Source of the DNA: Cornus controversa
Lineage: Eukaryota; Streptophyta; Magnoliopsida; Cornales; Cornaceae
Reading direction: 5' to 3'
Length of the DNA: 64,000 nucleotides
Assembly (NCBI GenBank): GCA_026545225.1
Contig: CM048846.1
Coordinates: forward strand, 90,723,270-90,787,269
Position numbers and translations under genes: made by a program. Shown here piece after piece: positions 22,277-35,284 of this stretch. Under the pieces are notes generated by a model. It did no database searches. It had not been told where the DNA came from and saw only the letters and a list, made by a program, of their open reading frames with translations. Numbering within the stretch: the first letter of the stretch is position 1; every line of letters starts with the position of its first letter.

Positions 22277-24878
22277 TCACCAGGGACATGATGAATTTTT
22301 TGCACTCCTTTCCTTCCATCTCACAAGAGACATGAGGAATTCTTTGACCTGTGCAAGTAAATATTAAACAGTTTGCTCTTAAGATCTAATTGGCCAAGAA
22401 AAATGAAATGAACATGAAAATGAAAATTCACAAAAAAAAAAAAAAACATGTTTCTAGATATCAGAATCACACCTCTGAAGTGTCCCTGAGAGAGAAGAAT
22501 GCATCGGTTTCTTTAGGGATTGAAGACACGAGAATTCCATGACCTTGATTCCCCTCCCGTAATACCTGATGAAGCATCAACAGAAGCAGATTCAATGCCT
22601 TGCTAAACACATATTACATAAGAATTAAAGTCTCATTAGACCCCTGAAGCAAATAGCAGTCATACTATTATTGTTACCTTGAATGCATCTTCATCTGTCC
22701 TGTCATCTCCAATGTAGATTGGGAGCACATGGTCATTGTTACTTAGTCCTGTGACAATTTGTATAGGAATATTAATAAAGTAAAATTGCGATAACAAAAA
22801 TCAGATAATTTATATCAAGCGTACATTATTTATCAAGTAGAAATAAGTCCACTTACCAAGTGATTCAAGCAGAAACTCAACTGCTTTTCCTTTATCCCAG
22901 TTAATCACAGGACGGACCTCTAAAACCTATGTGCAGGAGAAGAAAGCCCAATATCATATATATACACAACACTAATATATATATATATATATAGGCATTT
23001 AAAACTTAAAAATTATGATCGAGAACATATGTGAATTTTTATAGAAAAAGGGAATAATTACAGTAATGATGGAAAAAATAACATTGGCATCGAAAGCAAG
23101 CTAAGGTAAATACCTTCCGTCCATGAGTAAGTCGCAATAGAGGATAATCTTTCAGAACATCATGAACACGCTGTGCAATTGTAAGCCAACTCTGAAGCCA
23201 GTCAAAGAGCAAAAGAACATACTCAACTTATGAACCATACTTGTAACAAAAGCATTGTGAGCTATTCAGTACTGTTAGGAATTATAAAGAACACAGCAAT
23301 AGGTACCTTCTCATCTACATTACGATAATGTACAGAAGCACAAAATTTATGATTCTCAACTTTTGCACCTTTGATATCTTTAGTATTCTCAATAAGGGCT
23401 CTAAAAGCCTGCACGGATATAATCAAACACCCAATTTTCTTTCTTGTTAATTAATAGAAATTGATTCTCTTCATCCTACACTAACAGATGGGATACCATT
23501 ACATACCTCATTGATCATAGGTAAAAAATCACTAGCAGGCTGGAATAGATTTACATCTTTGTCCTATGCATACAAAATAAAGACATAAATATATCAACAG
23601 AATATAGAATAAAAGGATGCACCGAACCATTGCCCTCAACACATCTATAGGGTGGAAATTTAAGGAGGCTTCTGTGAAGGACATCTGTAAATTGCAATCT
23701 CTTACCTGGTGGTCAGTAGAATTAATACAATTTGAGTGGTTAGTGGAGTCAGCGTCTCTGACTGGGCACATAATGTCCATACCATGGCTACCAGCATAAT
23801 AGAGTTCTGTTAGTCCTACCAACTCGTATACCTGAAAATGGTGGGGGGCATCAGACTCTAATGGCATCCAGAAACAGTATATGCATATTTAAACAAATAA
23901 CAAAATGAATAACAGCCGCTATCCAATTGTAATACCGCCTATGCAGGGTGATGGAATGGACATACGACACACAAACCTAACCTTTGGCGTTACTTTTGCA
24001 CAAAATGGCTGCCCCAAACTCGAACCAACATTCGCATGCTTGGCAGCCCAAGCTTTTACCATTACACTAAGCAATGGCCCCACAAATAACAAAATGAAAA
24101 AATAAAAGTAGATTCTTAAATACATAAAGCAAGAGTATTATTTCAGATTTAGGTTCCTACAGCTACCTTGTCGCGGCTTCTCCCACTAATGATTGCAGTT
24201 GGAAAATATTTTGCTACATTTCCAACAGCAGAGCGCATCTGACAACAAATTATCTAATTCAGTGTACAAATAAAACTAAAGGACTAGAGAATGAAATAAG
24301 TTACTAATACAGACAGTAATATGTAAATACTTACATCATCAGACATAAAGGCACGATCAGGGTCATCTACAATTGGAGAAAGAGTGCCATCATAATCTAA
24401 AAAAATCACTATCTTCTTATTCTTCGCATAATATATGATCTGCTCAAAAGACTTGAGGGCTGATGGATACTTAAGCTGAAAAAAAAAAAAAAAAAAGAGT
24501 AAAAAGGAACAAGGTTACAATAACTCATTTCAATAAAATTTGTGTTTGCACTGCTCGTAGAATTGTGCCTGATAAAAGAGACATCAAGCATACCATCCAG
24601 GAGCTGTAACCAATATCACTATCATCTGAAGCAACCTCAACATTAAAATCCTTCAGGATCTTCTTGCGAGGAGGAGAAGAGGATTTCATGGCATCAAGCC
24701 AACCATTAGACCGAACATCATCAAGTTTTCCTGGCTTCTTCATTGTGAGCATGCTAGTGGAGAATGATGCTGCTGATTGTGTGTAAGGCAAAAGACTGGA
24801 AGGGATGCTTAGTCTTGACTTGTTTATGGGCGTTGGGTCGGTCAGAACAGGAGAAGCGTTTGTCGACTTCAGGTCCAT
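22277..24878 (-). CDS. TPP: Trehalose-6-phosphate phosphatase, 11 exons, 388 aa
   Basis: The enzyme dephosphorylates trehalose-6-phosphate, the sugar-status signal, to trehalose. Coding exons on the minus strand: 24594-24878, 24335-24475, 24167-24238, 23706-23831, 23507-23563, 23307-23408, 23114-23191, 22857-22926, 22678-22748, 22473-22565 and 22277-22348. All junctions are GT-AG and the frame is open. The N-terminus [20 protein letters not shown] is the conserved plant TPP start; a frame reaching 24914 begins at TTG across a CAG acceptor and was not used. HAD-phosphatase motif I is [11 protein letters not shown] (Asp122, Asp124) and motif IV is [10 protein letters not shown] (about residues 324-333). 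The last exon encodes [12 protein letters not shown] and a short tail. The length is normal for plant TPPs. A SINE sits in the intron between exons 3 and 4. The last donor is GAG|GTGTGA, so failure to splice that intron adds one Val and stops. Confidence 0.95.
23910..24081 (-). mobile_element. tRNA-derived SINE with 17-bp target duplication
   Basis: On the minus strand the element starts GGGGCCATTGCTTAGTGTAA (box A) and has box B GGTTCGAGTTT about 40 bases on. It is flanked by perfect 17-base direct repeats, ACAAATAACAAAATGAA, at 23893-23909 and 24082-24098. That is diagnostic of target-primed insertion. It is 172 bases long and lies within the TPP intron between exons 3 and 4, in sense with the gene. 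Confidence 0.92.
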
Positions 24879-27664
24879 AGGATTCAAATTATTAACGAAG
24901 GATTCAAACTGCAAACTAAAGTGTGATGTCTACCAGCCACTTTAGCAAAACAGAGATGAACAAATTTTTACTACTCTCTACCCAACCCTTTTGTCTATGA
25001 AGAACCACCTCTTCAATGTTTTCTTATCACAGCTGCTGGATGAGCATTCCATCAAACACAAGCTTCCTGAAATCTGATGGCAGAAGCATAGTGTCAAATG
25101 GAAAACATAGCTTCAATAAGATGAGGTGGTTCCTTCACCAAAACAATATTTTTAGACTGAATCATACCTCATCTCCAAAGCTAAACTGCATTTATACCAG
25201 GTAAGGAAGCATTGTTCAAAATTCTCGAGAATGGTGCAGTATGTAGTTTCCGAACCAAGCAAAAAAATGAATCTCCTGTCTGCTTGAGACATGATAAACA
25301 GAGTAAGTAATTTAATTTGGTCAACATTATGACTTTTCGAAGAACAAAATATCAAATTCTATATTATTTATACACAGTAAGCCTTGTCATTCCCTAGATA
25401 ATGACTAAATGCATCTCCATATAATATCAGCATAGATTAAAGTGACAAATCATGACCATTTTCATGAGTTTTATGTAATTGTGGATTCAATCTATCTTTG
25501 CAAGAAGCTTGGGCATATGAAGATTGTGATGCTGCTGAAATTTGAAACACACTCAATCAAGCTAACAAGAAAATAAACTGAAAGGAACTCAAAGATATAA
25601 TTATTAGCATATACAGGCAGAATTTCTATACCCCTAAACCTGATTTCTAAAGGTTTTTTTTTTTTTTTTTTGAATTCTAAAGGTTCATACCATATCAGAC
25701 AGAAATCAAATGGTTGATGAAAAAGGAGTGAAAAAAAGCAGATTTGGGAAAGCTAAGCTACCATAGAGGTTTGCTTTTGATGTTTAAACCAGAACAATTC
25801 AGAAGTTGGACGATACTGCCACCTTAAATGAGTTCGAATGCATCAACTACATCCAACAGCATACATGAGGATATTGAACTCAAACAAAAAAGTAATAAGT
25901 TAATAATTTCTTATAAGAAGATACATAATATTAACAAGAGGGAAGTTATACTCACATAACAGTACTTGTGTTCTATGTCTAACAAATCAATAATGCTATG
26001 TAAAGTTACATGGAATTGATATTGACTGCTACCTATTTTGTATATGCACTAAATTCAAATTGTTTTTCGATTGTGTGACCTTTTGAGGTAACCTATATGA
26101 CATGTTAAAATCTCCCCAAGTTTAACATAATATATCCATTCCGGTAAATCATTCCTAATAAATTTTCTTCAAAAGTATTCATTTTATAAATTTCACTTTA
26201 GCCAACTTAAGTTTTTGTGGGAACAGATAACCAAATTGGAAATTGGACAACCTTTTTGAAATGCATTAGAATGTCAATAGAACTACAGCTATTCAGAACA
26301 ACAATATCAACCCCTGAGTTAGTAGGAAGGAAATCAAATAAATGTAATGACATGATCAGATTATGGGTAATAAATTTTAAACTCTCTCTCAATATGGATG
26401 GATGTCCAAAATTTGAGACGAAATACTTTCCAAAAAAATGAGTGCAAGCCCACGACATCACGGAGATGATAGCTTAATGTAAAATATATATATTTTAAAA
26501 AGTTTTAAGGTACACAACAGAGTAATCAGAACAATTTAAACTTAAAAAGAGACCGCTGAACAATTGGACCAAGCGTGGATTCAAAACTTAATATCAGGAA
26601 AAACAAAATTATAAATCCATGCAAACTTTTACTTACTACTGAATATTCCAAAAAATCCATTCTCCAAAAAACATTACATCAGTAAAATGGTTTATTCTAA
26701 CAAAAATTACAACAATTATAGACTATTTAATAACAAAACGCGTCAAACTGTTAAATGAAAAAAAGAAAAAGAAAAAAAAGAAACAAATTCAACATCACCA
26801 AAGAATCTGTTAGTTAGGAGGGCGTTATTTTCCACAAAAGAATCTGCTGACTATTTTTTTCTTTCACGTTTAAGTTTTAACCACAAAAACTGATTGGGAC
26901 ATATCTATGAGATTTCAAGAACTTCTATAGTTTACAACAACCGAAAAATAAAATATTTATACTTCAAGAAAAAAACTAAACAAATATGATGCATATATAT
27001 ATATATAGACCGACAAGCACGCATACACATATTTATGTATAGATAGTTATATTCATCACAAGATCTAATTTTTAATACAGATATGACTCATGTCATGACA
27101 AAAAGAAAAATAAATCTTGAATCTTTAAAACACTTCGTGTTTTCCAGTAAAAAGGTAAGAAAGGAAAATAAAAATAAAAGAAACCAATATACATAAGCAA
27201 TAAAAAGAACAATCAATTAAAAGGAACAAAAAATCGTTTTCTTAATCTAATTGCAACAACATTGTATAATTTGTATAAACAACCAAGAAATTTCTCTATC
27301 TCTCTCTGTTCAATGGTAACAAGAAAGAAGGCGAGAGAAAATACCTTATTCGCAATATTACTGAATTGAGGGTTCAGAAAGCGGGAATGTTTTTTTCCAA
27401 TCAACCAAACACCAGCCAATCCTTAAAATGCAGATGCGGATTCAGAAACCTGAAACTAAAAAAACAATTCTTGAAAAAGTAAGCATTTTTTTTTTATTAG
27501 AATAGAAAAAAGGAGCGGAGAAAATCAAACTTTCGCGAGAAACTAACGGAAATTTTTTAAGGAAAAAGTGGTGGTACACCTACCTCACAAAATAACGGCA
27601 GCTACAGAGAAGGCCCTAGAACTAAGCTGGAAGAGAGAGAAAGTGTAACGGAAGAGAGAGAAAA
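24879..27664 (-). other. TPP 5' UTR with long leader introns
   Basis: A CAG acceptor at about 24910 precedes the ATG exon, so the 5' UTR is spliced. Upstream, a candidate leader exon runs about 27345-27450 (CAG acceptor to an AAG|GTATTT donor). A first leader exon could end at a GAG|GTAGGT donor near 27582. The intervening 2.4 kb shows no gene. Leader introns are common in plant TPP genes. Only transcript data could fix the exact exons. Confidence 0.5.
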
Positions 27665-27695
27665 GAAAGAAGGATTTGGAAGCGAGAGGCTTAGG

Positions 27696-27703
27696 TATTT
27701 ATA
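27696..27703 (-). promoter_or_regulatory. TPP TATA box
   Basis: CTATAAATACC on the minus strand, followed downstream by a (CT)-rich stretch typical of plant 5' leaders. The predicted transcription start is about 27665. Confidence 0.6.
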
Positions 27704-28439
27704 GAGTTTGATATGCCCCAAGAAGACGTGTCAAACAAGGCAACTCGGTTATAGGGATTTGGCAACACCTTCCATTCACCGAATCAAAATTTGGTTACTA
27801 AAATATTAACACAAAAATAACGAAACCATTTAGGACCATAGTCATATATAACGTAGATGAATAAATAAACAACTTAGTAAACAGGCCACGCAAATGCTAT
27901 ATTACTATTGAACTTTAGAAAGAAAAAAAAAAAAAAAAGAGTTTAGAATTTATTGACGTTCGGGTTATTTCACTGGAAGGACATTTGCGACATGAAAATT
28001 TGCAAAACATAATTTTTTTAATAAATAAAAATAAAGCCTAAGAAGTTGAATTGATAGAAGACATCAGTTGTAATAGAATATATAAAATAAAAATATTGAT
28101 GGAGGTTGTTCCGTCAAAACCAGCACAATTTGTGCCACTCAAAGCTTAATTTGAGTTTTTTTTCATGAATAATTTAAGTACTTTTTAAGATCAGGTTCAT
28201 TTTGAATTGGTCGAATTAAACCAGAGAGCTGAATTTGTGTTGCTAATATTTTAATCATAATACTTATAATAATATATATGTTAGAGTTTAGCTTAGGCTC
28301 AAGTTACCCACAGTTTTGACTCTATATGTTAGCTATGGCTCAAGTTACCCGCAGTTTTGACCAAGTGCCACTTGAATTGTAGTTGAATTAAAAAAATAAA
28401 AAATAATTTGTCAATTTTTTTTTTGTTACGGACTCATAC

Positions 28440-28720
28440 AACAATTATTGAAATAAACATCTTTAGAGAAATTGTATTAACACTAACAAGAATATTGGAT
28501 ATTATTTATCGGAGTTGCATAAAAAAATCTATAGATATGATAATTATTGAGATAAACATCCTGAAAGGAGAGAAATTATATTAACGCTAGCAAGAGTCTT
28601 TGTTGGATATTATTTATCGGAGTTGCATAAAAAATTGATAGATATAACAATTATTGAGATAACTATCATGAAATGAGAGAAATTGAGTTGCATAAAAAAT
28701 CGATAGAGTCTCGTAGCTTT
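28440..28720. repeat. Degenerate tandem repeat, about 105-bp unit
   Basis: About two and a half copies begin ACAATTATTGAAATAAACAT (28440), ATAATTATTGAGATAAACAT (28541) and ACAATTATTGAGATAACTAT (about 28649). Each contains TTATCGGAGTTGCATAAAAA except the shortened last copy. Two further short duplications lie nearby, at 28270-28370 (GGCTCAAGTTACCC) and 29020-29200 (ATTTGATAGTCC / ATTTAATAGTCC). Confidence 0.7.
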
Positions 28721-29542
28721 ACTCTTAAAAAAATTAGAAATCAAATCTAACATAAAACAAAAAAAGAATGAAAATTAAATTATGAATAAGCTCGAATTCA
28801 TATGTTCAAGTGACAGCAATAGAGAGGAAAAATGAATAAAAAAAAAAAACTTCTATGAAAAAGTAAGATTCTTGTTAGATTAATTCTAATCATAGTCGGT
28901 ACACAACGATAGTAATCTCATTAAAGTTAAGATCTTCTACAATACAACACACTTATTGTAGCACTGCGAGGTGAAATAATCACAACCATCTAATATGGTA
29001 TAACGAGAAATTATTAAATGACCCTAAATTATTTGTCATTTGATAGTCCGGTTTATTTAAAATAAATGTTTAGCTTTCTTTGGCATACACTCTTGTTAGT
29101 GAAAATTAAAAAGTCCTAGATTATTTGCCATTTAATAGTCCAATTTAATCAAAATTAATGTTTAACTTTTTTGACATACAATCTTGTGAGTAAAAAATAT
29201 ATTAAATAATTATGAATTGATTTGTTTCAATCAATAATAACACGTGATTATCATAAATGTTGAAATAAATGATGATGCATATAATGCGCCGTTACTATTA
29301 CTCCGGCACAAATGGTTCGAAAATGCTAGTTTAGACTAGACCACCGTGGATGCGGGAGATCGAAAATTAAAGAGTAATTGACACGAGTAACAAACCTCAA
29401 CTGACTTGCCAAAACAGTGACACCTTTGACCCACCGGGCAAGACGTGGCCTCATGTAAGTGGGTCAGCCGCACAGGGTATTACTATACTCGATCGACGGC
29501 TGGCCGTCACAGGGTTGTCTACGACAGTGGAGCAGGGGGAAT

Positions 29543-29686
29543 CCACGTGGCATTAGCGCGCGTTAGAGAGAGAGTTTTTTTTTTTGGCAAATTGCGTTAG
29601 AGAGAGAGTTGGTGTCACGTAAAAGTAGGTTCGCTTTTTTGTTTGTTGTTGGGCGCCACTGGATCCTCGTGTAGACCATCACGTGA
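29543..29686. promoter_or_regulatory. Cluster of G-box/ACGT elements upstream of TPP
   Basis: Two palindromic G-boxes (CCACGTGG at 29543-29550 and TCACGTGA at 29679-29686) and a GTGTCACGT motif at 29612-29620 lie in an unusually GC-rich patch within AT-rich DNA. They are about 1.9 kb upstream of the predicted TPP start. G-boxes bind bZIP and bHLH factors. Whether they act on TPP is inference. Confidence 0.4.
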
Positions 29687-30440
29687 CAAAATGATCCGAG
29701 CTGGCAACTCGGCGTCTATATTCGGTCCCACTAGATTTAAAAGTAGTACTTAGAAATTGAAAGGCTGAGATTTCAACCTCTTACACATGAGAGGGTCCCA
29801 CAGATTAGCCTAGTTTGTTATACGGAGTACATGAATAGAATGCATTTCATATATATATATATATATATATATAGACAATAATAACTTCTTTTTTACTTTT
29901 TCTTCTAACTTAATAGACAGTGGATACCAAATGATTAAAAATCAATTATCGGATACTCTAGAAATACCGACAACTCTCAGCTATAGTAAAAAAATTATTA
30001 ATATCCGGTGCTATTCAATTAGTTTATCATAATTCAAAATGAAGAAACATGTGACATATATCAAAGTACTTAATAACTTTTTTTTGATTCGTAACGAAGA
30101 AACATGTGATTTCAAAGCACTTGATTTGAATTGAAGAAACACGTGATATCAAAGCACCAAAAGTTCTCTTTTGCTCTCTCTTGGTTAATTTATATTCATC
30201 TGTTGTGAAATAAATAAAATGTGATATCTGATTGTACTTGAATCGAACGGACCAAAAATTTCCATTTCACTATTTAGATTTAGAGCGCAAATGTCTTTGT
30301 AGGTGATTATGTCGCTACCAGGTGCACACCTAACCCAGCTAACAAAATACCATCTTTTGTAAACGAAGGAAAATCTTGATTGAGATAAAGGCCAAGAGAC
30401 GTGAATTACTAGCTTCCAAATAATACATGATTGATGCTTA

Positions 30441-30750
30441 TGTTAGGAATCTCATATTTTTAATATAATTAGGTTTTTATATAAAGTTGTATTTTAATAG
30501 GTAATTTTTTTAATATAAATTGTCTTGAGTTCTAAGAAATTGTAATTATTGTCGAACAGATAATTGGATTTGAAAACTCTATATATACAGGTGAGGTTGA
30601 GAAGATAGTAGAGAGAAAAGAGAGATAATTGTAGCGAGTGAGGTGAGTAGAGAGAAAAATATTATGTAATCAAAGTATTGAAATAAAGAGTCGTTCTTCG
30701 CTCATGTATATTTTTTTTTCTCTTTTATTGCTAATATGGTATGAGCGATC
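30441..30750 (+). mobile_element. 5' LTR and primer-binding-site fragment of a copia-like element
   Basis: The sequence starts TGTTAGGAATC and has a TATA motif (CTCTATATATACAGG, about 30578). At about 30737 it runs into TGGTATGAGCGATCC, which resembles the Met-tRNA primer site. No internal coding region or second LTR is recognisable downstream, so it is a truncated remnant. Confidence 0.55.
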
Positions 30751-32826
30751 CTAGGAGCTTATTGTGTTAACACGTATGTCTATACGTGAACAACACTAAA
30801 TTCAAAAGAAATATAATAAAATGTCTCTCGAGAAAAACTTGGGCAAGAGTGAGGTTGCTGTAAAAAAAGCTCTTCCTCTAAAGTACAGAGTGATGCGGGA
30901 ATCTAAATAAGTGAAGGGACAAATGCACACTGTATTTGCGGCTTTGAAGTTTGAACACGCCATGTAAAAAGTCTCCATGAAAGAACATTTATTTACTATA
31001 CGAAGAATCTTCTCACTTATTCTGCTGCGCGTGCTACCAATCCTAGTCATGTTACATTATGTATAGAGACACACAAACCAAGTAATACACACAAACATAT
31101 ATATATATATATACACACACACACGTAGAAGAAATCATTATTGAGACTTTTGACATTAGTGCATTACAAAAAGAAAAAAAAAGACTATATATTCACATCT
31201 TATTTTATATGAATTTTAGAATTAAAATGTCTATCATCTTCTCATATATATATATATGTAGCTGAATTTCCTACTCTAGCTTTCTATACATATACATTTA
31301 ATTTTTTTATAAATAAAACTCGAAAAACAAAAAAAAAGATAAAAGAGGACTTTCAGAGATACACATATACTCAAGTCAACTCAACACAACACAACAAAAC
31401 ACCTTTTCGAAATTATTTGACATCCACTGCATAAATATGTTTAGTCATTCTGACATGCATCTTATGCCATAATCTAACACGTTATTAGATAGTTTTAATG
31501 TTACTATCTCATAAAGGCTCCGTTTGGATGAATGTTTTGATATTAATTTTTGTTTTAGCAAATAACATAACATTAACATGACAAGTATTATGTTATATTA
31601 GTGTTTTGAAAAGGAGGATAATGGATAGAATCAACATGTTCTTTTTTGTCTTTTTGGTTATGTATCTCTTCTTGTGTGTTTTTAAATCGCTAGAGTAATA
31701 GCTTTAAATTCTTAATACAATAATTTTAAATTGAGAATGCAACAATTATATAAATGTATTAAAATTTTAATTTAATAGTGTTATGGCGATGTAATATGCT
31801 GCACAAGATGTCTTAAAGAGGAGGGAATCCGGGTTTGGTAATGGCCAACAATCATGATCAGTCAAATGATATGGTTGCAAGCTAAGCTTATGAATTTCTT
31901 AATTGGTACGAATAAAAGAATAATATTATAAGTCCATTTGCGTGATTCTACAGTTGCATCGCCGGCTTAAGAAATTTATTAGGTCTAAGAATCTAGAATT
32001 CTGACCACTTCATTGATTAGGCGGTGCCCAACATTTCGGTGAATGGACTTTTTGATATATATTATATATTATATATAATAAGTTGAAATTACTTGAAAAT
32101 GAAACCAACTTGACCAACTAATTGTGTGGTCTAATTGTGTGGTCGATTATTATATATATACGGCGTGTATGTTATTCATAACTTAGCTGCAAGTCATTGC
32201 ACGACCAATTGATTTCGACCGAAAGTTGCTTTCATATTTCCCTTTAAAATCATTGCGTCAAATCTAGAAAGTTTCAATCTAACAAAGACATTTCTCAATC
32301 ACCATCTAATAATGGCGATGTTTCTTGTTTATTTTTTTTTTTTTTTTTTTTTTGTAGTTCGTTGAACTTGGTCATATTAATGGTCGTTGGACTTCAAATC
32401 AAGAGTCATGATTCGTAGTTCGACAATCGCACTAATCTAATTGTTTGATATGAGTGAAGACTGACAAAAAGATGTCAATCGTATCATTTTACAAATATAA
32501 ACTTTTAGATAAAGTCGGAATTAATTTAAGTTAAATTTAGATTGCTTGACACTTTAATCTAAGTTAAATCTGATTTAAATGAAATTCGAATCAACCTAAA
32601 GAAATTTGAATTTGAATTTTCAACTCAGACCCAATTTAAAAACTACGAAATCGAATTGAGTTCAAATTGGTTGGTGGCAGCCTACCTCCGAGTGTTCCAA
32701 GATTATTGTTTTGATATTTACATATATAAGTAACATGACATCCCGCCGTGAATTTGTATATTTTATAGCCTACATGATCACTTTGTGAAAGCTAAAAAAT
32801 TGATTTGATATAGATTATAAAAGTAA

Positions 32827-33806
32827 GGGTTAAGTGCATTAAACTCCCATCGACTATTTTCTCTCTCTCAAAAAACTCTCATTAACTATTATTTGAACAC
32901 TTAACCCCCTGAACTATCTCTTCCTTCTCAAAAAAATTTCCTGATCTATCATTTGGATACTTAATCCCTTGAACTATCTTCTCTCAATGCAACAAACCCC
33001 AAATCGTTAAATTACTGTCCAAAATCTAACCTTAGTTGACACACATGACCCACTCCAAATTTAGAATACCAAAAATACTCTTATGACTGTTAAACCCATT
33101 ATATATATAAATACGCCTTATATCTCAACCTCTACAATCAACATAACCAACATGTCTTATTTTATTGTATTTTATTTTGTTATATCTATATTTATATTTT
33201 TTGAGTCACCAATTTTGTATTTATTCTATTTTCTAATTTTTTTATTTTTTTTATAAAATTTTAATTTATTATATTATATTTTTGAGCAAGAAATTTTTTT
33301 ATTTATTGTATTTTATAAAAAAATCATAAATGAAAACTTGAACTGAAAAATGAAATTTGAAACTAAAAGTTTCGTTATGAAGCTTTCAAATTATGCCTAA
33401 GAATTGTCAAAATTTTAACATCACTTTCATTTTTTCATAAATGAAAATTGCGTTACCAAACGCGATTTCTGCTATGACTTCCAAAAAAATGAAAATGAAA
33501 GCTGAAATTTGAAATTGAAAGTGCTACCAAACAGGATCTTAGTCTATTTCACCAACAATCATACATATTAACTAAGGACAAAAAAGTAATTTAATTTTTT
33601 TCATTAAATGTTAGTTGACGATTTGTTCTTAAGTGTATGTTTCTTATAGTTCAGGGGAGTTTATTGCAATTTAGTAATAGTTCAATGAGTTAATTTGTAG
33701 TTCAAAGGATTTCTTGCAATCTGGTAATAGTTTAAAAGTCAATTTATAGTTCAGAAAATTTCTTATAATATGATGATAGTTGAGATGGGTTTAATGCACT
33801 TAACCC
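32827..33806. mobile_element. 980-bp Mutator-like MITE with perfect 9-bp target duplication
   Basis: The element begins GGGTTAAGTGCATTAAAC and ends with the inverted complement (GTTTAATGCACTTAACCC). It is flanked by TAAAAGTAA on both sides (32818-32826 and 33807-33815), a perfect 9-bp target duplication that is the hallmark of Mutator-type elements. There is no coding capacity. Internal segments repeat a CTATCATTTGGATACTTAA-like motif. Confidence 0.88.
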
Positions 33807-34624
33807 TAAAAGTAATATTAGGAAATCAACAGCTTGTTCAAATTAAGCACTTGTTGTCAATAATTTTCATGAATTCAATGAATTCATGTGAGTATTTTAT
33901 TGTCAGTTTCTTAGAAACTTGTCAAAAGCTCACGTGCGTGGTGTGACAATGTCAAATGACTCAAATTTGTCAATAACAATAAAAGGGTCCTTGAATTTAA
34001 ATTTAAAACTCTCGTGAAACATGTTAGCCTTCTAATATTTAAGTATAAATTAGCAAGCATGAGGGAATCATCACATAGAAATAAGAATCTAGCCCCAGAT
34101 TCTAACCAACCACCACATTCAAGAAATCACCAAATAAAACTAATATGGGACATATAAATTAAATCATCTTAAAATAAAAATGTTTTAACTCAAAAAACGC
34201 ACACGAAGGTAGATACTAGAAACAAGAATAGCAAGAACAATTTGGTTACAGCTCCTAAACCCTCTTTAGAGCCTAAACACATTGTCACAGTTATGTTGAA
34301 AAAGAAAATCAGAAATATTATTCTGATTGTTTCATTTCTAGAATAGAAAATAATTAGTAAAGGAAAAGTTATCATTCAATCAGTAGTTGAATGTCTATTT
34401 ATCTATTGGATGGTGAAAGTGAAATAAATGTTTGGATTCCACGTACGCTATACGATGAATGGAGAATGATTTGATTAAGTGATAACTTTCACTATACGTA
34501 ACATTGCTCTTTTATAATTGTTACGTTTTTTAAGAGTATTAAAGATTTGAAAGTTGGATCGAAGATGAACAACTTGGTTAATTTTGGAATATCATAAGGA
34601 GAAAGCAACTCTTGAACGGACAAA

Positions 34625-34722
34625 AATCCTCTCCAGCCAAATCTCTCTCCTGAACTCCGCAAATTTCAATTCTGCGACTAATGATCTACGGAGTTTAAGA
34701 GAAAAATTTGGCTAGAGAGGAT
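34625..34722. repeat. Short foldback
   Basis: A left arm of TCCTCTCCAGCCAAAT...CTGAACTCCG pairs with a right arm of CGGAGTTTAAGAG...AATTTGGCTAGAGAGGA, giving a hairpin of about 100 bases. A small MITE is likely. Confidence 0.6.
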
Positions 34723-34945
34723 CTATTTAAACATGACAACAATTAAGGATAAAAGTACTTGTTTTGTAGCATTTTTACATAGATTGAGTGTATTAAAGAC
34801 AGTATATATGTATATATTTATAATATACTGTCACATACAATTGCAATAATGAACAATGTCGTATATTTAGGTTAGCTCCTTGTTGAAGAGTTAACTTTTT
34901 TAAATAAAGGGAATTAAGGGCCCACCATTACCTTAAATCGAAGAA

Positions 34946-35126
34946 GAGAAATGTTAAACGTCATGAAATAATTTCGTGAATTTGTATTATGAATGATGTG
35001 GCAGATGATAATATCATGGGACTTCGTGTATGGGGGGAATTCCACCAATACTAACTTTTCATGTTACCTGTCACATCATTCATGATACAAATTCATAAAA
35101 TTATTTCATGACGTGTAACATTGCTC
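34946..35126. repeat. Foldback MITE
   Basis: The left arm (GAGAAATGTTAAACGTCATG, continuing AAATAATTTCGTGAATTTG) is matched by the inverted right arm (CATGACGTGTAACATTGCTC), with about 60-base arms and few mismatches. It has no coding capacity. Confidence 0.75.
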
Positions 35127-35284
35127 ATCAAAGAAATCAAGAGAATTAAAGAATGTCACGAGAATTATCACAAAAAAAAAAAAAACATCATGATATTTAT
35201 CATTTCTCCTAATTTTTTACGGCAAAGATCTCTCTCAAATAGTCAAATGTGTATCTTGTTGATTGTTTTAACTCACATGGAGAC

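Noticed and set aside
24879-24914. 12-codon upstream extension of the TPP frame
   Set aside because: It starts at TTG and crosses a CAG splice acceptor. MDLKS at 24878 is the conserved TPP start.
30802-31050. 82-codon minus-strand frame downstream of the LTR fragment
   Set aside because: No recognisable domain or conserved partner. The plus-strand reading of the same DNA has stops. Probably retroelement debris.
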